DNA of 7,808 nt from Thermoplasmata archaeon (GCA_030038885.1 JASHQY010000122.1:1-7808), one strand, 5' to 3'; positions 1 to 6,689 are shown, counted from the stretch's first letter. Made by a program: numbers and translations. Notes: generated from the letters alone by a model not told the origin.

Positions 1-502
1 ACAACCAGATTCCCGCGAGGAATAGCGGGATCAGAAAGGCTTCGTAGTGAGCGTCGACCCAGTTGACCCCGGTGAGGGGGAAGTAGAGCAAGTACGAGGC
101 CGCAAGGCCGAATGCAGCGGGGGGAGATACCGCGAGTCTCCGAGAGATCAGGTAGGCGAACACCGCCCCCGCCCCGAGCGCGACCGACTGGAAGCCAACG
201 ATCAGAGGGTAGCCGCCGAGGACCAGAGGAAACAGATAGAGACCACCCCCCTGGTTGAAGAAGGCCAGGACATACGCTCCAATCGAGGCGTGAACGGCGT
301 ACGTCCTCCACCCTTCCTGCGCAAAGACTCCCAGGTCGTAGATCGAGGCCCGGAAGGCGTAAACTCGAAGGAGCGAGAGCCACGACCAGATCGCCGAGTA
401 AACCAGCCAGCAGACGAGGGTCAGCGCGAGAAAGCGATCCCGGCCGATGCGACGCAGGAAGGAAGCCCTGAGTGGCAATGCGGTCGATGACGTAGATTCC
501 AT
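1..502 (-). CDS. DUF2079 family multi-pass membrane protein (N-terminal part, truncated by window edge)
   Basis: I translated this frame by hand; it is open from an ATG at 502 down to position 1, giving 167 residues with no stop. The N-terminus is short and basic, followed by hydrophobic segments at about residues 24-46, 85-118, 127-143 and 155-167. The first extracytoplasmic loop carries YDLGVFAQEGW (residues 55-65) and the end of the visible part has VDAHYEAFLIPL (149-160). Both match my memory of DUF2079 proteins, whose hallmarks are a DLGxFxQ motif and a later DxH motif. The family is uncharacterised; its layout resembles GT-C membrane glycosyltransferases, where an acidic residue in the first outer loop (here D56) is catalytic. 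A role in moving sugars from lipid carriers is therefore inferred, not shown. The gene follows the GT2 gene after 58 bases on the same strand, so the two are probably cotranscribed. A GGGAG ribosome site at 510-514 supports this start. Confidence in the family is good; the C-terminal half is not visible. Confidence 0.82.
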   Translation of the reverse strand, partial: MESTSSTALPLRASFLRRIGRDRFLALTLVCWLVYSAIWSWLSLLRVYAFRASIYDLGVFAQEGWRTYAVHASIGAYVLAFFNQGGGLYLFPLVLGGYPLIVGFQSVALGAGAVFAYLISRRLAVSPPAAFGLAASYLLYFPLTGVNWVDAHYEAFLIPLFLAGIWL

Positions 503-509
503 CGGAGCT

Positions 510-514
510 CTCCC
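510..514 (-). promoter_or_regulatory. Shine-Dalgarno site of the DUF2079 gene
   Basis: The minus strand reads GGGAG seven bases before the ATG at 502. It decides the start, since this gene has no in-frame competitor with a better site. A ribosome site directly behind the upstream gene fits translation from a shared message. Confidence 0.5.
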
Positions 515-560
515 GCTATTCTTACACCTAAATCGGCTTCATGAGCGATCCGACCCCATC

Positions 561-1613
561 CTAGAACCACAGCCGCCGCCAGGATCGAAACGCCATCTCG
601 GCCGGACCCGGGGCGAGAAACTCGCCAACACCCAAGATCGCAGCATAGAGGTCTCGCGCCCGGGGCCGTAGCCATTTTCCTCCCAGCAGCTGCGCGATGT
701 TTCCTCTCTGGATCGCCCGAGGGGAGCGAATGCCTGCCAAACCCGCAAGCGTGTCCCAGAACGCTTCGTCCGTTCGAAGCGATTCCTCGACGTTGTCCGG
801 AAGATCCTTGGCAACGCTCTCCCGCAGGATGCGGAGGCACTGTTGCTGACCCGTCACCAGGTCTCGATACCTCAGCCCAGGGTCATCCACGCCCCCCCGA
901 ACCGGCGGTGCCGACGTATTGCTGCTCCGATGGATCCGGTAGCGTGTCAATCGGTCCGAAGTGAGGTACAAGTGTTGCCGGGAAGCTAGCGCACAGTAGT
1001 ACAGGAATGTGTCCTCGCCCCGGTGGAGTCCGCTCAGCGTGTTCCCCACGCCCCTAAGGATGGACGCGCTGATCGCGACTGAACTGTTGTTGACGTCGGG
1101 CGCGTACCCGCGGCCTACCTTGAACGAGTCCGGATCACCCGGGTTCACCATGACGGAGCGGCCTGCCGGCGTGAGGGAGGAGGGCTGTCGGATCATTCGA
1201 TGGGGTCCCCACGAGTGGAGAGGATGATTTCGGGAGTCCACGAGCGTCTGGCTGTTATGGAAGAACCCGAGATTCGGATCCTGATCCAACGCGTCCTGCA
1301 CCGATCGGATCTTCCCGGGCTCCCACAGGTCGTCATCGTCAAGAAATGCGAGGAACTGTCCCGTGGCAGCCGCGGCCGCGATGGACCACGCATGCCCTAT
1401 CGGTCGATCGGGGATCGTGATTTTCACGACCTCCCGGTCGCATTTACCTGCGAGATGTGTGATCGACAACGGGAATTCAAGATCGGGAAACGGGGTGAGC
1501 AAGAGTATCTCGAATCGCTCGCGGCTATCCTGCGTCAGGGCGGAGGCGAGTGCGTCCCAAAGATAGATGGGATGGCGGTAGGAGTTTAGAACGGCCGACA
1601 CACGGTAGCTCAT
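561..1613 (-). CDS. Family 2 glycosyltransferase (GT-A fold)
   Basis: This 350-residue protein is expected to transfer a sugar from a nucleotide-sugar donor, probably at the cytoplasmic face of the membrane. The N-terminus (VSAVLNSYRHPIYLWDALAS, residues 5-24) is the typical first strand and helix of GT2 enzymes. FLDDDDLWEP (88-99 region) is the metal- and donor-binding DxD motif. HRGEDTFLYY (198-207) holds the ED pair expected to supply the catalytic base. YRIHRSSNTS (225-234) is the common closing motif of the GT2 core. The last 100 residues are family-variable and contain no clear membrane segment. Length is normal for a soluble GT2 protein. Donor and acceptor cannot be read from the sequence. 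The ATG at 1613 is chosen because the N-terminal strand begins right after it and a strong GGAGGT site lies eight bases upstream. The DUF2079 gene follows after 58 bases. Its GC content and codon choice are more relaxed than in the genes to the right of about 1950. Confidence 0.9.
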   Translation of the reverse strand: MSYRVSAVLNSYRHPIYLWDALASALTQDSRERFEILLLTPFPDLEFPLSITHLAGKCDREVVKITIPDRPIGHAWSIAAAAATGQFLAFLDDDDLWEPGKIRSVQDALDQDPNLGFFHNSQTLVDSRNHPLHSWGPHRMIRQPSSLTPAGRSVMVNPGDPDSFKVGRGYAPDVNNSSVAISASILRGVGNTLSGLHRGEDTFLYYCALASRQHLYLTSDRLTRYRIHRSSNTSAPPVRGGVDDPGLRYRDLVTGQQQCLRILRESVAKDLPDNVEESLRTDEAFWDTLAGLAGIRSPRAIQRGNIAQLLGGKWLRPRARDLYAAILGVGEFLAPGPAEMAFRSWRRLWF

Positions 1614-1621
1614 CTCGGCGT

Positions 1622-1627
1622 ACCTCC
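1622..1627 (-). promoter_or_regulatory. Strong Shine-Dalgarno site of the GT2 gene
   Basis: The minus strand reads GGAGGT with eight bases to the ATG at 1613. It fixes the start of the GT2 gene and argues against leaderless translation of this gene. Confidence 0.65.
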
Positions 1628-1743
1628 CAGGGCACTCCCGTCCCCCCGCCGCACGGTCTTGCCGAGCGATCGGTTCATCGGCCCGTCCTTCGTTCGGTGA
1701 GATTGAGGACTCACGGGCGATTGGTGCAAACTCCCGCGCTTCC

Positions 1744-1749
1744 CATAAA
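1744..1749 (-). promoter_or_regulatory. Possible archaeal TATA box for the GT2 and DUF2079 genes
   Basis: The minus strand reads CTAGTC-TTTATG-GGAAG, an AT-rich word standing out from GC-rich surroundings. If it is a TATA box, transcription would start about 25 bases downstream near 1720, leaving a leader of about 105 bases before the GT2 ATG. The same TTTATG hexamer occurs ahead of the surface-protein gene. Identification is by pattern only. Confidence 0.3.
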
Positions 1750-1827
1750 GACTAGTTTCAATTCGGAGGGTCTCGCTCAGCGGGGGCAGCAAGGTCATTC
1801 CCCGAGTCTCTCCGAGCGAGAAGTAGC

Positions 1828-1847
1828 CCGGCATTTGGAACTGCCGG
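1828..1847. repeat. Short inverted repeat in the intergenic region
   Basis: CCGGCA and TGCCGG form a perfect six-base inverted repeat around an eight-base spacer. It could be an operator for a dimeric regulator or an RNA hairpin between the two divergent genes. A repeat this short can also occur by chance in GC-rich DNA, and no T-run follows it on either strand. Confidence 0.3.
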
Positions 1848-1933
1848 TAATCGGTCCGAGCAGGAACGCCTGCTGAGGAGCAATCCAACGCCCATCGCAA
1901 GGCTCACAAGCCCTCATCCCCTTGCCGAGGTAG

Positions 1934-2455
1934 GTGGATTGGTTGCGAGCAGGCCTGAAGGCGCGCGTCGCGGCGGGCGCGGCCATCTTCCGCGACGACC
2001 AGATCCTGCTGCTTCACCGGTCGCCGCTCGCGGCGAACCCCGGAGCGTGGGACCTGCCGGGCGGCCCGGTGGCCCCCCGCGAGACGCTCCCCCGGGCACT
2101 CCGACGGGAGGTCCGGGACGAGACCGGGTTCGTGGTGCGCGCGGGTCCGATGTTCCATGCCGAGGTCTTCGGAAGCTTCTCGAAGAAGGGAAAGATCCGC
2201 CCGACGATCGGGGTCTACTTCCTCTGCCAGAGTCCGGGTCACAAGCCGCCGCGACTCGATCCGAAGACCCATACGGAGTTCGCATGGGTCCGGGCCTCCG
2301 AGCTGAACGACTATCCCACGGTACCGCACCTGGCCCGAACGGTCCGGGCGGCGTTCGTGACGCGAGGGATCGGGTTCCAGCCGCGCAAGGAACTCGAACG
2401 GCGCGCGCTCTTCCCGACCCTGGGACCCCACGCCGTGCTCCCGGTGCCCGCCTAG
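1934..2455 (+). CDS. Nudix (MutT-type) hydrolase
   Basis: The 173-residue protein is predicted to hydrolyse a nucleoside diphosphate linked to another group (X). The Nudix box is complete: G44, then five residues, E50, seven residues, and REVRDETGF at 58-66. The only departure is D62 in place of the first glutamate of the usual REVxEExGU; the metal-binding residues E59 and E63 are present. LLLHRSPLAANPGAWDLPGG (25-44) is the usual strand and loop leading into the box, and TEFAWVRASEL near residue 118 matches the closing E-x-x-W motif of the family. About 30 residues after that have no recognised role. The substrate cannot be assigned; cleaning up damaged nucleotides or turning over a nucleotide sugar are both possible. 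The start is a GTG with GAGG only three bases ahead, so a TTG at 1943, better spaced from the GGTGG-type site, is a real alternative. The gene is convergent with the surface-protein gene and divergent from the GT2 gene, so it is probably a single transcription unit. Confidence 0.88.
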   Translation: MDWLRAGLKARVAAGAAIFRDDQILLLHRSPLAANPGAWDLPGGPVAPRETLPRALRREVRDETGFVVRAGPMFHAEVFGSFSKKGKIRPTIGVYFLCQSPGHKPPRLDPKTHTEFAWVRASELNDYPTVPHLARTVRAAFVTRGIGFQPRKELERRALFPTLGPHAVLPVPA

Positions 2456-2506
2456 GACCGCGAGCTGCGCAGAACGCGCCGCCGGGCCACCGCCGCCGGA
2501 GCGGGT
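2456..2506. other. Convergent intergenic gap of 51 bases
   Basis: The Nudix gene and the surface-protein gene end towards each other here. The stretch is very GC-rich and has neither a T-run nor a convincing hairpin, so I do not call a terminator. How the two converging transcripts stop is not evident. Confidence 0.5.
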
Positions 2507-5500
2507 TCATCCTCCCGACGGAGGGTTCGGCGGGGACTCGTCGGGCGAAAGCTCCTTCGGGGATTTCTTGTAGCGCAGCTGGCTGACGCGCTCGAGGCGG
2601 CTCATCAGGTCGTCGATGTCGTCCGGCTCACCGCCCGAGGCCGGTGCTTGCACGGCCGGCGGCGCGTTCGCCGGGGCCGGTGCGGGCGGCACCTTTCCCG
2701 CCGCGCCGGGAGGAGGCATCCCCGTTGGGCCCTCGCCCCAGGGCTGCAGCCCGGTCTGCGTGCCCGCGCGTGCCCGGCGGTGCTTGCGGGCCTCGAGGAG
2801 GAGCGCGATCGAGAGGATCAGGGCCGCGACGAGCGCGACGGCCAGCACGGCCCACCAGAAGTACGGGTTGTGGGTCACGTTCTGGGGAGGCGGGGCCACC
2901 GACGCGACCGTGAACGTGAACGTCGTGGAGAACGAACCCTCGGCGACGAAGAGCGTCACGGTGCCGGGCGCGGTGGGCGGCACCACGAAGCTGCAGGAGA
3001 ACTGGCCGATCGCGTCGGTCGTGCCGATGCACAGGCTCGTCGAGCTGTTCCAGAACACTTCGTACTGCGCGAGCGCCGTGAACCCCGTGCCGGACGCCGT
3101 CACGGTCGCCCCGGCGAGGGCGGACGCCGGGGTCACGAGGAACTGGGGCACGACCGTGAACGTCGCGTTGACCAGGTTCGGGCCCTGGAGGACGTAGACC
3201 GGGTAGGTCCCGGCCGGGAAGGCCGGCACCGCCATCGGGCACGAGAACGTTCCCGTGTCGGTGCTGTTCGTCAGGCACTGGAGCACCGAGCCGTTCCAGT
3301 AGATCTGCACGGGCGAGCTGGCCTCGAACCCCTGTCCCGTGACGTTGACGACCGAGCCGACCGTGCCGTTCGTCGCCGAGAGCCCCTCCTGGGGCGTGAC
3401 GAGGAAGTCCGCGCCGGCCTCGTTCGGTCCCTGCGTGCCCACGACGAGCCCCACTCCGCCCGGGACCACCGGGAGCGTGAAGTCGCAGCCGAAGGAGCCG
3501 TTGCCCTCGGTGGTGCCGGTGCACAGGAGGATCGTCCCGCCCCAGGTGACCTCGTAGGCCCCCCCACTCCCGTACCCCTCGCCGGTCGCGGTCACGTTCG
3601 TCCCCACGACGCCCGCCGCCGGCGAGAGCGCGAGCGAGGAGTTGACCGTCCACTCGCTGCTCGCCGACGCGCCCGTGGTCGATGCCGTGACCATGTAGGT
3701 GCCCGCAGGGGTCGCCGGAATCGCGCCGGTGCAGTTGAACGCCCCCACGTCGTCCGTCGTGGCCGCGCACAGGACCTCGGTCCCGTTCCAGCTCACCGAG
3801 TACGCCGCGCTCGCGGCGAAACCGGCACCGGTCCAGGAGACGGGGGTCGCGACCGGGCCGTTCCCGGGAACGGCCTCGAGGTCCGGGGTCACCGTGAACT
3901 CGGCGGAGGGCGAGAGGCTGCCCTCGATGAGGACGATCGGGGTGGCGCCCGCCGGGGTGCTCGCCACGACGAACGCGCACGATGCCCCCCCCTCGGCTCC
4001 GGTGACGTTGAGGCACTCCTGCACCTGCCCATTCCAGGTCAGCTCGTAGGTCGCGTTCGCGTTGAGGCCGGTCGCATTGACGGTCACCAGCGTGCCGACG
4101 GGTCCGGCGGCCGGGGACGGCACGATTGCGGCTTGGAGGGCGAACGGCGCGCCGGCGACGACCGTGCTGTCCTGGGAGACGACGATCTCGTACGATCCGG
4201 ACGTCAGCGTCGGTACCATCGGCACGATCAGCGCCGTGCCGGTCGGGATCCCTCCGGTCGAGTTGGCGGTGAACGTGGTCGCCGAGACCCCGCACGCCGA
4301 GATCGACTCGAGGAAGCAGAACGAATAGACGTCCTCCGCCACCAGCTCGCTGCCCGAGAGGGAGACCTCGGTCCCGACCGACCCCGACGCCGGGACGATC
4401 GAGAAGACGACCGAATTCACGTCGAACGGGGCGGCGATCACGAACGAGGTCCCTTGCGACACGTCGAGGTAGTACGCCCCGGCGGCCAGCCCGGTCGGGA
4501 CCGTGTAGGTCGTGCCGGCGGGGATTGTCCCGTTGGAATCGGAAAGGAACGAGGTTCCCGAGGTGCAGCCGGTCTCGGTGGACTGGAGGCAGAACGTGTA
4601 CAGGGTCGAGCCCTCGAACCCGAAACCGACCAGGCCGATCTCGGTGCCGGCGATCCCCTCGCCGACCGTCAGGTTCAGCGACGTATTGACCGTGAACGAC
4701 GCGGAGGCCGTGTTCGCCGATCCCTGCTCCCGGGCGGTCACGAGGTTCGTCCCTGCGGTGGACGCCGGGACGTCCACGCCGCAGCTGAACCCACCGTCGC
4801 TACCCGTCGTCGGAGTGCAGACCGTGATCAGCACGTCCCAGCTGACCGTGATCGAGGCCGATGCGTCGAAGCCGCTGCCGGTGATCGTGACGAGGCTACC
4901 GACCGTCCCCGAGGTCGGAGCGAGCGCGAGCCCCGGACCCACCGTAAAGGTCGCGTCCGCGCTGTCGGAACTCCCGTCCGTGGCGACCATCGTCCCGGCT
5001 CCCGCCGGGACCTCGGGGATCGTGACCGCGCAGGAGAAGCTCCCCGTGGAGTCCGTGGTGCAGACCGACGCCGCGGGGGTTCCCTCGAGCTGGAACGTGA
5101 TCGGGGACGTCGGGGCAAAGCCGGTCCCCGTAGCGGTGGTCGTGCTGCCGACCTCGCCGCTCGTCGGGTCTAGGGAGAGCGCGGGCTCGACCGTGAACAG
5201 CACGCTCGCGTTCACGGTGCCATCGGCTGGGGTCCCGGCGCCGATCGTGTAGGCTCCCGCACTGGTGACCGGAACGACGAGGTCGCAGGTGAACGTCCCG
5301 TCCGTTCCGACGTCCACCGTTCCCTCCGTGCAGGTCGTGTTGGTCCCTCCGAACTGCGGGGTCACCGGCTGTCCCGAGGTGAAGCCCGTTCCATCGAGCT
5401 CCACCGTGCTGCCGACGGTGCCGGCGCTCGGAGTGAAGGTCAGCGCAGCCGTCTGCTCGGGAGCGAGATGGGCCGCTCCGCCGGCCCCGGCCACCGGGCC

Positions 5501-5674
5501 GCCGGTGCCGGCCGGACCGGGTACCGCGAGGACCAGCGACGCGAGGACGAGGCCGATCGCGACCGGCCACAGCCACCAGTGCCCTCGCGCGGAGGGCCGA
5601 TGGCCGAACGCGGACCGGCGGGTCATCCCGTTCCACGGGAGGCGTCGGCGACGGTCTTGAGCTCGCGCTTCCAT
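2507..5674 (-). CDS. Large IPT/TIG-like repeat surface protein, membrane-anchored with cytoplasmic tail
   Basis: The 1055-residue protein is predicted to sit in the cytoplasmic membrane with most of its mass outside. A basic N-terminus leads into a hydrophobic segment (about residues 33-53) that looks like a signal peptide or signal anchor. Ten repeats of about 80-92 residues follow (78-924), each opening with a pattern like PxxGxVGSxVxxxGxGF, as in IPT/TIG or other Ig-like beta-sandwich domains. Each repeat has exactly two cysteines and there are none elsewhere, pointing to one disulfide per domain. I count 21 N-X-S/T sequons. One transmembrane helix (938-960, starting YFWWAVLAV) is followed by basic residues, a Pro/Ala-rich stretch, and a charged segment (about 1018-1042, DDIDDLMSRLERVSQLRYKK). 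Adhesion, cell-envelope structure or glycan display are possible roles; none is shown. The ATG at 5674 is the longest start. M17 (5626) would give a more typical signal peptide. Neither has a clear ribosome site. The repeats outside the R4/R5 pair are well diverged. Confidence 0.85.
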   Translation of the reverse strand: MEARAQDRRRRLPWNGMTRRSAFGHRPSARGHWWLWPVAIGLVLASLVLAVPGPAGTGGPVAGAGGAAHLAPEQTAALTFTPSAGTVGSTVELDGTGFTSGQPVTPQFGGTNTTCTEGTVDVGTDGTFTCDLVVPVTSAGAYTIGAGTPADGTVNASVLFTVEPALSLDPTSGEVGSTTTATGTGFAPTSPITFQLEGTPAASVCTTDSTGSFSCAVTIPEVPAGAGTMVATDGSSDSADATFTVGPGLALAPTSGTVGSLVTITGSGFDASASITVSWDVLITVCTPTTGSDGGFSCGVDVPASTAGTNLVTAREQGSANTASASFTVNTSLNLTVGEGIAGTEIGLVGFGFEGSTLYTFCLQSTETGCTSGTSFLSDSNGTIPAGTTYTVPTGLAAGAYYLDVSQGTSFVIAAPFDVNSVVFSIVPASGSVGTEVSLSGSELVAEDVYSFCFLESISACGVSATTFTANSTGGIPTGTALIVPMVPTLTSGSYEIVVSQDSTVVAGAPFALQAAIVPSPAAGPVGTLVTVNATGLNANATYELTWNGQVQECLNVTGAEGGASCAFVVASTPAGATPIVLIEGSLSPSAEFTVTPDLEAVPGNGPVATPVSWTGAGFAASAAYSVSWNGTEVLCAATTDDVGAFNCTGAIPATPAGTYMVTASTTGASASSEWTVNSSLALSPAAGVVGTNVTATGEGYGSGGAYEVTWGGTILLCTGTTEGNGSFGCDFTLPVVPGGVGLVVGTQGPNEAGADFLVTPQEGLSATNGTVGSVVNVTGQGFEASSPVQIYWNGSVLQCLTNSTDTGTFSCPMAVPAFPAGTYPVYVLQGPNLVNATFTVVPQFLVTPASALAGATVTASGTGFTALAQYEVFWNSSTSLCIGTTDAIGQFSCSFVVPPTAPGTVTLFVAEGSFSTTFTFTVASVAPPPQNVTHNPYFWWAVLAVALVAALILSIALLLEARKHRRARAGTQTGLQPWGEGPTGMPPPGAAGKVPPAPAPANAPPAVQAPASGGEPDDIDDLMSRLERVSQLRYKKSPKELSPDESPPNPPSGG
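2903..5443 (-). repeat. Ten tandem Ig-like (IPT/TIG-type) protein repeats
   Basis: Repeat starts fall near residues 78, 166, 249, 333, 424, 516, 599, 681, 764 and 845 of the surface protein. Cysteine pairs are 115/130, 205/215, 286/298, 362/370, 453/461, 554/566, 636/648, 718/730, 800/812 and 882/894. Repeats 3 and 6-10 share a 12-residue spacing, and repeats 6-10 also share a W-N/G-G or W-N-S motif before the first cysteine. Repeats 1 and 2 have spacings of 15 and 10. Repeats 4 and 5 have 8. Confidence 0.8.
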
Positions 5675-5727
5675 GCGGCGTAGAACGGACCCGACCGTTC
5701 CCCCGGAGGAGGCGGACAGGCCGACAT
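5623..5727 (-). other. Possible 34-codon ORF overlapping the start of the surface-protein gene
   Basis: An ATG at 5727 opens a 34-residue frame beginning MSACPPPPGERSGPFYAAWK. Its TGA overlaps the internal ATG (5626) of the surface-protein gene as ATGA. I do not recognise the peptide. It has no ribosome site, and its ATG lies inside the TTTATG word called below as a TATA box, so the two readings exclude each other. It may be a chance ORF. Confidence 0.15.
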
Positions 5728-5730
5728 AAA
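5725..5730 (-). promoter_or_regulatory. Possible archaeal TATA box for the surface-protein gene
   Basis: In the 82-base gap after the nucleotidyltransferase the minus strand reads GCAGGG-TTTATG-TCGG, the only AT-rich word there. A start of transcription about 25 bases downstream, near 5702, would give a leader of about 28 bases to the ATG at 5674. This suggests that the surface protein can be expressed separately from the two sugar genes ahead of it. Confidence 0.35.
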
Positions 5731-5756
5731 CCCTGCGAGGCGAGCCGTCGCTCCCG

Positions 5757-6680
5757 CTAACGGGCCGAACGATGGCGATGGGCCTGCGACCGGCTGGCCC
5801 GCAGCGTCCGGAAGTACCCTTCCGGAGAGCCGACCGATCGCCAGAGGTCCGAGGGCTCGAGGACCAGGGCGCCGACCGTCCCTCGTCCGCGGAGGAGTTC
5901 GCGGATGCCGGCGGTCAGCTCGAGTTCGGCGCGGGCGCCGGACGCACGGCGCGCCCTCCGCAGCGCCTCGAAGATCCGCGGCGAGAAGGCGTAGAGCGCC
6001 GTCGCGGCCCAGGACGAGCGCGGCCGGGCGGGCTTCTCCTCCATTCCCTCGACCGACAGCCGCCGCCGGCCCTCGTACCTGCCCGCCGGCGTGCCCTCTA
6101 CCACCCCGTACCGTCGGGGGTCCGCGACGCGACGAACGAGGAGCACGGCGTCGAGGTCCTCGTCGCGCCGCAGCCGGGCCATCGCGCGGTGGACGCTCCC
6201 GCGGTGCTCCTCGAGGATCACTCCATCGCTGGCCTGGAGGAGGAAGGGCCGGGACCGGACGTACGCCTCGGCCCGGAGCACCGCGTCCCCGAAGCCGCCC
6301 GGGTGGCCGACGGGATGGGGCTGGACCGCGAACTCGAGGCGGAACCGCCGGAGTTTCGCGTAGAACTCCCGGGTCTCGGCGAGCCGCTCGGGGTGGCGCC
6401 GGTGACGGCCGAGGAACGTCGGGTCGACCGTGAAGTACTCCCGGACGAACCCGAGGTCGCGGGGCTGGACGACCAGGACCGCGTCGGAGACCCCGGCCGC
6501 CATGAACGCCTCGACCACGAAGTGAGCGATCGGCTTGAGGACCGGCGCACCGTCCGCCCCCCGGTCGTAGAGCGGGAGGAACTCCTTCCGCAGGCCCCGG
6601 GACCATGGGAGCATCCGGGTCCCCTCGCCCGCCAGCGTGAGCACTCCCGGGATCCCGAGCGGAGAGTTCGAGGGCGCCAC
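5757..6680 (-). CDS. GalU-like sugar-1-phosphate nucleotidyltransferase
   Basis: The 307-residue protein is predicted to join a sugar 1-phosphate to a nucleotide, forming an NDP-sugar and pyrophosphate in the cytoplasm. LTLAGEGTRMLPWSRGLRKE (residues 14-33) is the nucleotide-binding signature (G-x-G-T-R-x-x-P, then basic residues and FLPL), closest to the UTP-glucose-1-phosphate type. FAVQPHPVGHPGGFGDAVLR (117-136) matches the QPxPxGxGxAV motif with a short insertion before GFGDAV. SDGVI (151-155) carries the expected metal-binding aspartate. VEGMEEKP (210-217) holds the E-K-P motif, and the end has the DLWRSVGSPEGYF segment (279-290) common in these enzymes. Length is normal for GalU. Which sugar and nucleotide it uses cannot be decided by eye. 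The GTG start at 6680 is supported by a GGAGG site nine bases upstream. It follows the GHMP kinase by 36 bases on the same strand, so kinase and nucleotidyltransferase probably act one after the other. Confidence 0.87.
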   Translation of the reverse strand: MAPSNSPLGIPGVLTLAGEGTRMLPWSRGLRKEFLPLYDRGADGAPVLKPIAHFVVEAFMAAGVSDAVLVVQPRDLGFVREYFTVDPTFLGRHRRHPERLAETREFYAKLRRFRLEFAVQPHPVGHPGGFGDAVLRAEAYVRSRPFLLQASDGVILEEHRGSVHRAMARLRRDEDLDAVLLVRRVADPRRYGVVEGTPAGRYEGRRRLSVEGMEEKPARPRSSWAATALYAFSPRIFEALRRARRASGARAELELTAGIRELLRGRGTVGALVLEPSDLWRSVGSPEGYFRTLRASRSQAHRHRSAR

Positions 6681-6689
6681 GACCGTCGT

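Larger units (their letters stand above)
1614..1933. other. 320-base divergent intergenic region, possibly with a small ORF
   Basis: This gap separates the GT2 gene (minus) from the Nudix gene (plus). It should hold the start signals of both. I see a TATA-like TTTATG word on the minus strand, the GT2 ribosome site, and a short inverted repeat. A 96-codon minus-strand frame (1610-1900, TTG start, or 74 codons from an ATG at 1834) ends in a TGA that overlaps the GT2 ATG as ATGA. That is the kind of overlap seen in coupled genes. I recognise nothing in its protein: no domain, signal peptide or membrane segment. Neither start has a ribosome site I can see. It could be a small gene, a decayed remnant, or chance. 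The sampled GC content (33 of 60 in the line from 1741) is the lowest I counted in the window. Confidence 0.4.

Noticed and set aside
47..490. 147-codon plus-strand frame at the left edge
   Set aside because: It is highly charged with no domain, while the minus strand over the same bases encodes a clear multi-pass DUF2079 protein that runs off the window.
2456..2506. Terminator between the converging genes
   Set aside because: The GC-rich stretch has no T-run and no stem with proper complementarity; the near-repeats of GCCGCCGG are direct, not inverted.
1904..2510. Minus-strand frames of 175 and 198 codons opposite the Nudix gene
   Set aside because: The plus strand has an intact Nudix box and normal protein composition. 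The opposite frames are Arg/Pro/Gly-rich shadows.
2628..4295. Long minus-strand frame (555 codons) inside the surface-protein gene
   Set aside because: It is a shifted reading of the same repeats, rich in Arg and Gly and without domain features.
2648..5173. Very long plus-strand open frame (841 codons) opposite the surface-protein gene
   Set aside because: Its protein is dominated by Arg, Gly, Asp and Glu with no domain. It is the antisense of a GC-rich gene with strong third-position bias, which removes stops by itself. The minus-strand frame has a signal, repeats, paired cysteines and a membrane helix.
2903..5443. DNA tandem repeat or CRISPR-like array
   Set aside because: Periodicity is about 240-275 bases and is visible at protein level only; the units are too diverged and are not separated by unique spacers.
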